From positions 36,658 to 55,231 of the forward strand of contig DFJD01000085.1 in assembly GCA_002372875.1 (NCBI GenBank): DNA of 18,574 nt, in the 5' to 3' direction. Shown here piece by piece: positions 1 through 7,852 of this stretch. Both the position numbers and the translations under genes were made by a program. This DNA comes from Clostridiales bacterium UBA3680. Lineage in GTDB: Bacteria; Bacillota; Clostridia; Lachnospirales; CAG-274. Every line of letters begins with the position of its first letter. Positions within the stretch are counted from its first letter, which is position 1. The notes under the pieces were generated by a model, which saw only the letters and a program-made list of their open reading frames with translations, was not told where the DNA came from and ran no database searches.

Positions 1-47
1 CTTTTCCTTGTCTGCGATAATATTATCTCAAATCTGCTTCAAGTGAA

Positions 48-66
48 TTAATCAGTGTTTCCTTAA
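48..66 (-). repeat. Repeat copy 1 (end of a short interspersed element, partly outside window)
   Basis: On the minus strand this reads TTAAGGAAACACTGATTAA and matches the ends of two other intergenic repeats in this window (5683-5702 and 17734-17752). It lies about 20 bases beyond the T-tract of the terminator at 88-133. The sequence beyond it towards base 1 is AT-rich and holds a 12-bp palindrome GATAATATTATC at 16-27, flanked by near-direct repeats of GCAGA. This may be the element interior, with its other end outside the window. Only the shared end motif is certain; calling it a transposon-like end is an inference. Confidence 0.55.
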
Positions 67-87
67 CAGAAATTTTTATGATAAGAG

Positions 88-133
88 TAAAAACAGCAAG
101 CCCCCAAAAAGTAAAGACCGGGGGCTTGCTGTT
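88..133 (-). terminator. Intrinsic terminator closing the polC-HD-LOR run
   Basis: The inverted repeat is perfect over 14 bp: 92-105 (AACAGCAAGCCCCC on the plus strand) pairs with 120-133, around a 14-base loop. Read on the minus strand, the GC-rich stem ends in a run of five T. It begins 24 bases after the stop codon of the last gene. Stem, loop and T-tract fit a Rho-independent terminator for minus-strand transcription. The plus-strand side lacks an equally placed T-tract directly after the stem. Confidence 0.9.
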
Positions 134-156
134 AGAAATGTTTTTCGTTTTGAAGG

Positions 157-756
157 TTAGCAATGTACAGATTCAACGCTTCTTGAAAGTTCGAAAGCTA
201 AAAAAACAGAAAGGACCGTTTCAATGTTGTTCCCGTTTATATCAAGTTCGAAGGTCAAACGGTCGTCTAAATTTGCTTTTGTGATACGGGCAAGTTCGGT
301 CAATGCTTCGGGAAGCTGTCTATCCTCCGAAGTTTTTATTGTTTTTACGGTCGCCTGTATATCGTCGCCCTTTACTATACTGTAATTGAACTTGTCAAAA
401 TCGCCCGTTGTTGCCCACTGTGTGTCCTTAACGATACAATATCCTTTTCCGTTAAGCTTTCTTTTTAATAAAACGCGGTAATCCTTATCTGCAACAGTTA
501 GAATAAATTGAGGTGTAAAAGTCGGTATTTTTTGCTTGACAGTTGCTATTTCTCTTCCGTAGAGGTCAAAAAGCTTAAAATTTTGCCCAAGAGCGCCATT
601 TCTTTTTCCCAAGTATACAACGTTTTTATTTTCATTCCAAATATCAAAACCATTATCCGTTACGTGTTGAGGTTCGGGGAAAACATTGTTATCCTGCTTT
701 TTTTCCAAGAAACTCGGAAGAATTCTGTAAAAATACTTATCAATATACCATTTCAT
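157..756 (-). CDS. LURP-one-related (LOR/YxjI-like) family protein
   Basis: A 199-residue protein with no signal peptide or membrane span, so probably cytosolic or peripherally membrane-associated. Residues about 45-135 look like the tubby-like beta-barrel of LURP-one-related proteins: a FKLFDLYGREIATVKQK-type strand pair (61-76) is followed by a FTPQFILTV strand (80-88) and a K/R-rich YRVLLKRK strand. Bacterial members such as B. subtilis YxjI have no settled biochemical role; the fold is related to phospholipid scramblases, but that function should not be assumed. The ATG overlaps the TGA of the upstream HD gene (ATGA), implying translational coupling. It is the last gene before the terminator. 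The C-terminal 60 residues (DRLTFELDINGNN, then a hydrophobic helix ending in Cys) are not assigned. Family call is by motif recognition only. Confidence 0.72.
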   Translation of the reverse strand: MKWYIDKYFYRILPSFLEKKQDNNVFPEPQHVTDNGFDIWNENKNVVYLGKRNGALGQNFKLFDLYGREIATVKQKIPTFTPQFILTVADKDYRVLLKRKLNGKGYCIVKDTQWATTGDFDKFNYSIVKGDDIQATVKTIKTSEDRQLPEALTELARITKANLDDRLTFELDINGNNIETVLSVFLAFELSRSVESVHC

Positions 757-1181
757 AATAAATGCCCTTTCAAATACTCAATTTCTCTTTTATATTTTTC
801 AACTCTTTCAATATCCTTTTTTGTTGGTTCGGGAATTCGTGAAATTTCGCTGTTATGGCTTAAATCTGCAAGTTTAACGGTTCTTGCCAAAGGATCGTTC
901 TTTATGTTTGAAAGATACTCTTGTCTTGATATTTCTTTTTTTTGAGTCAAAAGCACTACGGCATCAACTATTTTTTTCTCAAAACCAAAGGAAAGCAGTT
1001 CCTCTTCGGTAAGCGAGGTATCCTCCAATGTGTCATGGAGAAGTGCCGTTATTTTTTCTTCCCGAGTAGTTACCCTTTTGGCTACAGCAAGAGGGTGAAG
1101 AAAATAATCTTCTCCACCCTTGTCTTTTTGGCCTTTATGGTATTTTTTGGAAATTTTGAATGCAAGATAAAGCATGTTCAT
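753..1181 (-). CDS. Small HD-domain hydrolase, RelA/SpoT hydrolase-like (possible small alarmone hydrolase)
   Basis: A 142-residue stand-alone HD-superfamily protein. It shows the ordered metal and active-site motifs of the RelA/SpoT hydrolase domain: His29 in YFLHP, His49-Asp50 followed by Glu53-Asp54 in LLHDTLEDT, and Asp106/Asn110 in KLADLSHN. There is no nucleotidyltransferase (synthetase), TGS or ACT domain, so synthesis is not expected. Established family chemistry is Mn-dependent removal of the 3'-pyrophosphate from (p)ppGpp, as in MESH1-type enzymes; this protein is shorter than those (about 180 residues), so another nucleotide substrate is possible. Its ATG overlaps the polC stop codon by 4 bases and its own stop overlaps the LOR gene start. 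A second in-frame ATG lies two codons downstream; the first is preferred because of the ATGA junction. Confidence 0.82.
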   Translation of the reverse strand: MNMLYLAFKISKKYHKGQKDKGGEDYFLHPLAVAKRVTTREEKITALLHDTLEDTSLTEEELLSFGFEKKIVDAVVLLTQKKEISRQEYLSNIKNDPLARTVKLADLSHNSEISRIPEPTKKDIERVEKYKREIEYLKGHLL

Positions 1182-4100
1182 ATCATTTCAAAAAGTGTGA
1201 GCTGGTCGTTATCTCTCATGTTACCGAAAATGCCGTTTTCCTTAAGCATTTCTATGGTTTTCTTGCCTAAAAGTGTTCTGTTTGAAAAATCTTCAATGGT
1301 AGTAAAATCGCCCTTTTCTCTTTCAACAAGAATTCTTTCGGCTGCGGATTGTCCAAAACTTTGAAGTGTGCAGAAAGGAGGCAAAAGCTTATCCTTTCCG
1401 TCTTCGTTTATAATTCCGAAATGCGTTGAGTGAGATTTGTACAGATTTATTCTTGCAAATTCAAAACCTCTTGCATACATCTCGTTTACAAGTTCAAGCA
1501 CGGGGAGGGTTGTTTTATCTTTTCCCGTTAATTCGGGCAAAGCATAAAGTTGTTCAAGTTTTTCTTTAACACGTTCTCTTCCGAAACACATCACGGCGTA
1601 ATCAAAATCTTCAAATTTAACGGAAAACGTTGCCGCATAGAAAGCAAGAGGATAGTTTATTTTAAAGTAGCCTATTCTTATGGTGTTTGTAACATAGGCA
1701 ACGGCATGACCCTTGGGAAAGAGATACTGTATTTTTTTACAGCTTTCTATATACCAATCCGGTACATTATGCTCCCTCATGAGTTTTTCATACTTTGCCA
1801 TTTTTTCCTTGTCTTTTCCCGCCTTTCCCTTTCGTACAAATTCCATTATGGAAAAAGCGGTAAAGTTTTCTATGCCGTAATTTATAAGATAGCCCATTAT
1901 ATCATCTCTTGTGGCAATAACATCTTTGATCGTAACGATATTGTTATGCACAAGGTCGGCAGCATTTCCGATCCAAACCATCGTTCCGTGGGATAAGCCC
2001 GAAATACGAACAAGATCAGAGAAAGTGTTGGGCTTGGTATCCATAAGCATTTGTCTTACAAAGTGAGTTCCAAACTCGGGAAGCCCCAAAGACCCTGTTT
2101 CACAGCCTATATCCTCGGGTTTAAGACCGAGGGCTTCGGGAGATGTGAAAAGGGAAACCGTAGCCCTGTCATCAAGAGGAACGGTGAGCGGATCTACTCC
2201 CGTAAGCTCTTTAAACAAGTAGATAATGGTGGGTACATCGTGTCCGAGCATATCAAGCTTAAGAAGACGACCGCTTATGGAGTGATAGTCAAAGTGAGTG
2301 GTAACAACATCGGAATCGGATTTGTCGGCAGGATGCTGAATAGGTGTAAAATTAAGAATATCGTTATCATTCGGCACAACCATAAGTCCGCCCGGATGCT
2401 GACCTGTGGAACGCTTAACACCGACACAACCTTGTACTATCCTCATTTTTTCGGAAGTTTTGATGAATTTGTTTTTTGTTTCACAATATTTGTTGACATA
2501 TCCGAAAACAGTTTTATCCTGAAGAGTGGATATGGTACCCGCCTTAAATACATAGCCCTCGCCAAAGAGGGTCTCACAATACTTATGTGCCCTTGTTTGA
2601 TATTCTCCCGAAAAGTTGAGATCTATATCCGGCTCTTTATCACCGTCAAATCCCAAGAATGTTTCAAATGGAATTGCCTGTCCGTCTTTATGGAGAGGTT
2701 CTCCGCACACGGGACAAAGTTTGTCGGGAAGATCGAAACCCGAAATACTGTCTCTTGCATATTCTTTTACAATGTCGGAATCAAAATCGGAATATTTGCA
2801 TTTTTTACATACATAGTGGGGCTGAAGAGGATTAACCTCGGTTATACCTGCCATGGTGGCAGCAAAAGAAGAACCGACAGATCCTCTTGAACCTACTATA
2901 TAGCCGTTTTCCATGGAATTCCATACAAGCTTTTGTGCTATCATATAAAGCACGGCATAACCATGGCCTATTATGGAATCAAGCTCTCTTTTAAGTCTTT
3001 TTTCGACTATTTCGGGCAAATCATCACCGTAAATTTCGTGGGCTTTATCATAGGTGATCTGAGTAAAGTCCTCATCGGCATGTTCCATGTGAGGTGCTGC
3101 CGTTTCCCTCGGAACGGGAAGAACATCATCCATCATATCGGCAATTTTGTTTGTATTGGTAACCACCACTTCGTAGGCTTTTTCTTTGCCAAGGTATTCA
3201 AATTCGGAAAGCATTTCTTCGGTAGTTCTGAAAAACAAAGGCGACTGCTCGTCTACATCGTCAAAACCGTTTCCGAATTGCACAAATTTTCTGTAAAGTG
3301 CATCTTGCGGGTCTATAAAGTGGCAATCACAGGTAGCCACAACAGGCTTATTATATTTTTCACCAAGTTCGACAATTGCTTTGTTGATTTCAATAAGTCT
3401 TTGTTCGTCCTTTACGGATTTGCCGTTTTTTGCCCGGTTGTTTATCATGTAACGGTTATTTGCCAAAGGTTGAATTTCAAAGTAATCGTAAAACTCGGCT
3501 ATCTCTTTTATTTCTTCCTCGGGTTCGTTATTGTATATGGCGGTGTAAAGGTCTCCCGCTTCGCATGCAGAGCCGAAAATCAGGCCTTCTCTGTATTTGA
3601 TCAGCTCGGATTTCGGAAATCTGGGTTTTCTGTAGAAATATTTCAAATTGGCATCGGAAACAAGTCGATAAAGGTTTTTAAGTCCGATTTGATCTTTTGC
3701 AAAGACAATAATGTGATAAGTACCTCTTATTTTTCGCTTGTCTATTTTTTGAGATGCAAGTTCATTAAGCTCTCCTAAGTGGGAAACGCCCTCTTGCTTG
3801 AGCTCGGCAAGAAATTTTTCAAAAAGCTCGGCAGTGGCACCCGCATCATCAACAGCTCTGTGATGGTGTTCAAGAGATACTTTGTATTTTTCGCAAAGAG
3901 TATCGAGTTTGTAGTTTTTAAGTTCGGGAGAGAGCATTTTTCCAAGCTCCACCGTATCCACAACGGTATTATCCAGTGATAGATCATGGTCTACGATCCA
4001 TTTTCTTATAAAACCGACATCGAAGCCTGCATTATGAGCCACAAGCACGGCATTTCCTACAAACGAAAGAAATGAAGATACAGCCTCATCGGTTTTGGGT

Positions 4101-5593
4101 GCATTTTTTACATCTTCATCGGTAATGCTTGTAAGCTTTGTAATGTTTTCGGGAATCGGCATATCGGGATTTATAAACGTAGAAAACTTATCGGTAATTT
4201 TTCCGTTTATTACCTTTACGGCTCCTATTTCGATAATTCTGTCGGTTTCTCTTTTAAGACCTGTTGTTTCTATATCAAAAACCACATATTCACTGTCTAA
4301 GGATTCATTTTTGCCGTTTCTGACAATAGAACCCATATCGTTTACCATGTAGCCCTCGCAGCCGTAGAGAACTTTGATATCCTTTCCCTTTTCACGCAAA
4401 GAGTCAACCGTTTTAAGAGCATCGGGAAAGGCTTGTACACAGCCGTGGTCGGTAACCGCTATTGCTTTATGTCCCCACGAAACGGCACGTTTAATGTACT
4501 CATCAACGGGTGTTATTCCGTCCATCTGACTCATGGTAGTATGAAGATGAAGCTCCACTCTTTTTTCGGGAGCATCATCGGTCTTGGGCTTAGGCGGAGT
4601 GGCGGCATATATGTTTTCCACACGAAGAACTTGCTCGCCTCTTTCAAATTGGTCTATGCTTAATTCGCCTTTTATTTTTACATAGCTTCCGTTTTTAAAA
4701 AGAGCGGAAATGCTCTCCTCGTAGGTTTCGGGAGAACAAAAAAGTTTTATTATGACTGAATCCTTTTCATCGGTGATAAAGGATTTTAAAATGTAATCTC
4801 CGTTCCGCATCTCCCTAAGCTCGGGGGCTGCAAATATTCTGCCTTCAATGACCACGTTGCCACCGTTTGCACAGGCTTGCGTGATTGATAATGCAGGCTC
4901 ACTTATTGGAACAACGGCTTCTTTCTTAACTCTTTTAACTGCGCCTCTGTTTTTTTCGGGTTTGTTGTTTGTAAAGGCGGAATGTTCCACTAAAGCGACG
5001 GAATCGCCCGATTCTTTGAGCTGTTGCGCCTTTTTCTCACTGTTTGTTTTTATGCTTTCCTCTACGGAATTGAAAATACTCTCAAGTTCTTCGGAGGAAT
5101 ACTCATAGTTTTCAAATTTTATGTTGAACTTCGCGCCCAATCTTTTTTCGGTAAGGGAGGATATAAACCTGTCTACTCCCTTACTCTTTAATACGTCGGC
5201 GTTTCCTCTTTTTATGCGGAAGATAATCGTGTTATCTTTAACATCTGTTTCGGAATCGTGAAGCATATGATAGACACTGTTGCTTTTTCTTTTAAGCTCG
5301 GAGTAAATTTTGGTTTTGAATATATCTATTTTTTCGGAATCGGTTAAATCTCCGAAATCGTATTTTATGTTTATGCATACCTCTTCAAGTCCCGGGTAGG
5401 AAAGTATAATATCCTCTTTGAAATCCTCAAGACATTCCTCATCTATCATATCCGTGCTTGTGATATCGACATTAAAGCTTTTATTCTTCAAGCTTATTTT
5501 TACTCCATCAACAAGAGAATTTTTAAGATTGGTACGCACATTGGCGGAAATATTCAGTTTTGAAAAAACCTCTTGAAACTTTGCTCGATTCAT
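1178..5593 (-). CDS. polC: DNA polymerase III PolC-type alpha subunit (Gram-positive replicative polymerase)
   Basis: A 1471-residue replicative polymerase with built-in proofreading; B. subtilis PolC is about 1437. Domains in order: N-terminal domain (1-230); OB fold (about 245-332); PHP domain beginning with HLHTTMS (349-355) and DHG (382-384); an inserted DEDDh exonuclease with DIETTGL (440-446), HNAGFDVGF (520-528) and HRAVDDA (578-584); the second half of PHP; then the C-family polymerase core. The core has the GSRGSVGSS loop (901-909), a four-Cys zinc site (Cys929, 932, 960, 963) and the catalytic aspartates in PDIDLNF (Asp989, Asp991). The tail carries a sliding-clamp binding motif QLTLF (1464-1468). 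Exonuclease and polymerase residues all look intact. The ATG is preceded by AAAGGA at suitable spacing. It lies downstream of ispG, separated by a 66-bp repeat, and is coupled by ATGA to the HD gene. Confidence 0.98.
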   Translation of the reverse strand: MNRAKFQEVFSKLNISANVRTNLKNSLVDGVKISLKNKSFNVDITSTDMIDEECLEDFKEDIILSYPGLEEVCINIKYDFGDLTDSEKIDIFKTKIYSELKRKSNSVYHMLHDSETDVKDNTIIFRIKRGNADVLKSKGVDRFISSLTEKRLGAKFNIKFENYEYSSEELESIFNSVEESIKTNSEKKAQQLKESGDSVALVEHSAFTNNKPEKNRGAVKRVKKEAVVPISEPALSITQACANGGNVVIEGRIFAAPELREMRNGDYILKSFITDEKDSVIIKLFCSPETYEESISALFKNGSYVKIKGELSIDQFERGEQVLRVENIYAATPPKPKTDDAPEKRVELHLHTTMSQMDGITPVDEYIKRAVSWGHKAIAVTDHGCVQAFPDALKTVDSLREKGKDIKVLYGCEGYMVNDMGSIVRNGKNESLDSEYVVFDIETTGLKRETDRIIEIGAVKVINGKITDKFSTFINPDMPIPENITKLTSITDEDVKNAPKTDEAVSSFLSFVGNAVLVAHNAGFDVGFIRKWIVDHDLSLDNTVVDTVELGKMLSPELKNYKLDTLCEKYKVSLEHHHRAVDDAGATAELFEKFLAELKQEGVSHLGELNELASQKIDKRKIRGTYHIIVFAKDQIGLKNLYRLVSDANLKYFYRKPRFPKSELIKYREGLIFGSACEAGDLYTAIYNNEPEEEIKEIAEFYDYFEIQPLANNRYMINNRAKNGKSVKDEQRLIEINKAIVELGEKYNKPVVATCDCHFIDPQDALYRKFVQFGNGFDDVDEQSPLFFRTTEEMLSEFEYLGKEKAYEVVVTNTNKIADMMDDVLPVPRETAAPHMEHADEDFTQITYDKAHEIYGDDLPEIVEKRLKRELDSIIGHGYAVLYMIAQKLVWNSMENGYIVGSRGSVGSSFAATMAGITEVNPLQPHYVCKKCKYSDFDSDIVKEYARDSISGFDLPDKLCPVCGEPLHKDGQAIPFETFLGFDGDKEPDIDLNFSGEYQTRAHKYCETLFGEGYVFKAGTISTLQDKTVFGYVNKYCETKNKFIKTSEKMRIVQGCVGVKRSTGQHPGGLMVVPNDNDILNFTPIQHPADKSDSDVVTTHFDYHSISGRLLKLDMLGHDVPTIIYLFKELTGVDPLTVPLDDRATVSLFTSPEALGLKPEDIGCETGSLGLPEFGTHFVRQMLMDTKPNTFSDLVRISGLSHGTMVWIGNAADLVHNNIVTIKDVIATRDDIMGYLINYGIENFTAFSIMEFVRKGKAGKDKEKMAKYEKLMREHNVPDWYIESCKKIQYLFPKGHAVAYVTNTIRIGYFKINYPLAFYAATFSVKFEDFDYAVMCFGRERVKEKLEQLYALPELTGKDKTTLPVLELVNEMYARGFEFARINLYKSHSTHFGIINEDGKDKLLPPFCTLQSFGQSAAERILVEREKGDFTTIEDFSNRTLLGKKTIEMLKENGIFGNMRDNDQLTLFEMI

Positions 5594-5636
5594 TTTTTTC
5601 CTTTCTCAAAGCGACAGATATAACGGCATAAGAAGG

Positions 5637-5702
5637 TTAAGGAACCACCCCCGCTTTAGAAGCGGGGGACTTCCTTAGTTTGTTAAATCAGTGGTTCCTT
5701 AA
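5637..5702. repeat. 66-bp inverted-repeat element (MITE/REP-like), repeat copy 2
   Basis: The element is bounded by a perfect 12-bp terminal inverted repeat: TTAAGGAACCAC at 5637-5648 and its complement at 5691-5702. Inside is a perfect 9-bp GC-rich hairpin, CCCCCGCTT at 5648-5656 against AAGCGGGGG at 5660-5668, with a 3-base loop. AAGGAA at 5639-5644 can also pair with TTCCTT at 5671-5676, so the left end has two possible partners. The right end contains the ispG stop codon. No T-tract follows the hairpin on either strand, so it is not a canonical terminator. It looks like a non-autonomous miniature element. The internal hairpin recalls palindromes at IS200/IS605-type ends, but no transposase is present and this parentage is an inference. 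Confidence 0.85.
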
Positions 5703-6757
5703 AGCTTTTCTATTTCTTCCATAAGAGCATTTAAAAGCTCACTTTCGGGAACTTTTTTCAGTATTTCACCTTTTTTGAATATAAGCCCATAATTATTTCC
5801 GCCCGCTATGCCTATGTCCGCCTCTCTTGCCTCACCGGGGCCGTTTACGGCACACCCCATTACAGCGACCTTTATATCTTTGTTTATACCTTCAAGTCTT
5901 TTTTCAACGGCATTTGCAAGAGATATAAGGTCTATATTGGTTCTTCCGCAGGTAGGACAGGAAACAAACGACACTCCGAATTTTCTCATCTCAAGAGATT
6001 TAAGTATCTGCTTTGCAACCCTAACCTCCTCAACGGGATCTCCTGTAAGAGATACCCTTACGGTATCTCCTATTCCCATGGCAAGAATGGCACCTATACC
6101 TACTGATGATTTGATAGTTCCCGAATATTGAGTACCTGCTTCGGTTATACCCAAATGAAGAGGATAATCGACCGAGTCGGATAGTTTTGAATATGTCTGC
6201 ATCGTAAAGGGAACATTTGATGCCTTTATGGATATTACAATATTTTCAAAATCGAATTTTTCAAGAATCGCCACATGACGCAGAGCACTTTCAATAAGTG
6301 CATCGGGAGTAACCTCACCGTACTTTTGTAACAGATCTTTTTCAAGGGAGCCCGAATTGACTCCTATTCTTATGGGAATATTGTCTTTTTTTGCAACATC
6401 GACCACAGCCTTTATTCTCTCTAAAGAACCGATATTGCCGGGGTTGATCCTAAGCTTGTCTATTCCGCATTCGGCTGCTTTAAGCGCAAGACGATAATCA
6501 AAATGTATATCGGCAACAAGAGGTATGTTTATCTGTTTTTTTATTTCTTTTATTGCCTCGGCTGCCTCCATATCGGGAACGGCAACTCTGACAATTTCAC
6601 AGCCCACACTTTCAAGTGCTTTTATTTGATTTACGGTAGCGGCCACATCGGCGGTTTTGGTATTGCACATTGACTGTATGGCAACGGGATTGTCTCCGCC
6701 TATTTTCACACCGCCTATATCCACAACTTTTGTTTTTTTACGATTTATAAAACCCAT
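5699..6757 (-). CDS. ispG: 4-hydroxy-3-methylbut-2-en-1-yl diphosphate synthase (IspG/GcpE)
   Basis: A 352-residue enzyme of the MEP isoprenoid pathway that converts MEcPP to HMBPP using a [4Fe-4S] cluster and external reductant. The N-terminal TIM-barrel part has PVAIQSMCNTKT (24-35), VADIHFDYRLAL (81-92) and the LRINPGNIG loop (102-110). The C-terminal cluster domain keeps all four ligands: Cys267 and Cys270 in SCPTCGR, Cys302 in GCAVNGPGEA, and Glu309. Length matches the short bacterial form without the plant/chlamydial insert. The start ATG follows AGGAGAAG, which overlaps the stop codon of rseP; the gap is 9 bases. Its stop codon lies inside the end of the 66-bp repeat, so that element inserted at the very 3' end without visibly truncating the protein. 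Confidence 0.98.
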   Translation of the reverse strand: MGFINRKKTKVVDIGGVKIGGDNPVAIQSMCNTKTADVAATVNQIKALESVGCEIVRVAVPDMEAAEAIKEIKKQINIPLVADIHFDYRLALKAAECGIDKLRINPGNIGSLERIKAVVDVAKKDNIPIRIGVNSGSLEKDLLQKYGEVTPDALIESALRHVAILEKFDFENIVISIKASNVPFTMQTYSKLSDSVDYPLHLGITEAGTQYSGTIKSSVGIGAILAMGIGDTVRVSLTGDPVEEVRVAKQILKSLEMRKFGVSFVSCPTCGRTNIDLISLANAVEKRLEGINKDIKVAVMGCAVNGPGEAREADIGIAGGNNYGLIFKKGEILKKVPESELLNALMEEIEKL

Positions 6758-6766
6758 ATTCTTCTC

Positions 6767-7852
6767 CTAATGCATCAGCTTGAATATATCCGATGCCGCA
6801 ACAAAAACTCCCAGTGCCAGCAAAAGGACAAATCCCGTCAAATGAATGGCATTTTCTATTTTTTCGGGTATTTCACGTTTTAAAATGATCTCAAAAACAT
6901 ATATTATGATCCTTCCTCCGTCAAGAGCGGGAAGAGGAAGAAGATTCATAAAACCGAGGCTGACGGATACAAGAGCCGATATTTCAAGCATTACAATAAT
7001 AGTTGTAGCAATGCTTATTCTGACGGACTGCTCATACACATCATCTACCATACCTGCCATTCCGATAGGTCCTGATAACTGATTAAAGGGGATAGTTCCC
7101 TTTATTATATCCATTACGCTTACACAGGTAAGTTTTATGTAGGATATTGTGGAGATAACACCCTCTCCTATATACGAGAAGGGATTTGCTTTTTCGGTTT
7201 CACCGTAATCGGTGCCCGATATGTTAAACAAAGGTGAATAGAATTTTAAGCCGACACCAAGCAGGTATGAGCCGTATTCTTCGTTAAATTTGGGTGTAAG
7301 CTTGGTGGTTACAAGCTGTCCGTTTCTATTTACGGTAACTGTAACCTCTTCACCTTTACATAGACCGAGATAATAGCTAAGGTCATTTCTTGTAAGCAGA
7401 TAATGTCCGTTGTAGCTTATTATTCTATCTCCGGAAATTATTCCCGCTTCTTTTGCGGCTCCGTCCTCGGTCACATCGGTTACGTTTAGAGTAGAGATAC
7501 CCGTAAACATAACAACAAGAATTACAAGTATAAAAGCTGTCACAAAGTTCATAAACGGACCTGCAAAGCTTACAAATATTCTCTTGGGCAAGGAGGCATC
7601 GTTAAAACCTGTTTTACCTTCGGGAGCCTCTTCACTGTTTTCACTCATACGGCAAAATCCGCCTATAGGGAAGGCACGCAAAGAATAAATAACGCCTTTT
7701 TTTGTTTTTGATATTATTTTGGGACCCATTCCCACCGCGAACTCTTCAACGTTTATATTGCAAAGACACGCAGCTTTAAAATGTCCCCATTCGTGTACGG
7801 TAACTATTGCACTTAACATTAAAAGTGTAATTATAATACCCATCAAAGACAT
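6767..7852 (-). CDS. rseP: RIP metalloprotease RseP/RasP (site-2 protease)
   Basis: A 361-residue integral membrane zinc protease that cleaves anti-sigma factors and leftover signal peptides within the bilayer. The first membrane helix carries the zinc motif HEWGH (20-24), followed by GMGPK and FPIGGFCRM elements. A membrane span follows at about 98-117, then one PDZ domain (about 120-190) with the GAAKEAG-I-GDRI signature. The C-terminal helices contain the third zinc-ligand motif LPLPALDGGR (305-314). One PDZ domain is usual for the B. subtilis RasP type; E. coli RseP has two. The ATG at 7852 overlaps the end of dxr by 10 bases and uses GAAGAGGTG within the dxr coding sequence as its ribosome binding site. 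Confidence 0.97.
   Translation of the reverse strand: MSLMGIIITLLMLSAIVTVHEWGHFKAACLCNINVEEFAVGMGPKIISKTKKGVIYSLRAFPIGGFCRMSENSEEAPEGKTGFNDASLPKRIFVSFAGPFMNFVTAFILVILVVMFTGISTLNVTDVTEDGAAKEAGIISGDRIISYNGHYLLTRNDLSYYLGLCKGEEVTVTVNRNGQLVTTKLTPKFNEEYGSYLLGVGLKFYSPLFNISGTDYGETEKANPFSYIGEGVISTISYIKLTCVSVMDIIKGTIPFNQLSGPIGMAGMVDDVYEQSVRISIATTIIVMLEISALVSVSLGFMNLLPLPALDGGRIIIYVFEIILKREIPEKIENAIHLTGFVLLLALGVFVAASDIFKLMH

Noticed and set aside
78..284. Plus-strand open frame of 68 codons at the window start
   Set aside because: It runs straight through the terminator stem and antisense to the LOR gene; the peptide is low-complexity and basic.
2051..3778. Two long plus-strand open frames (279 and 281 codons) opposite polC
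   Set aside because: They are antisense shadows of a fully intact PolC frame; their translations show no recognisable motif and no good ribosome binding sites, and similar shadow frames occur opposite most genes here.
5637..5702. The 66-bp element as a Rho-independent terminator
   Set aside because: The strong hairpin is not followed by a T-tract on either strand; GGTTCC follows it on the minus strand.
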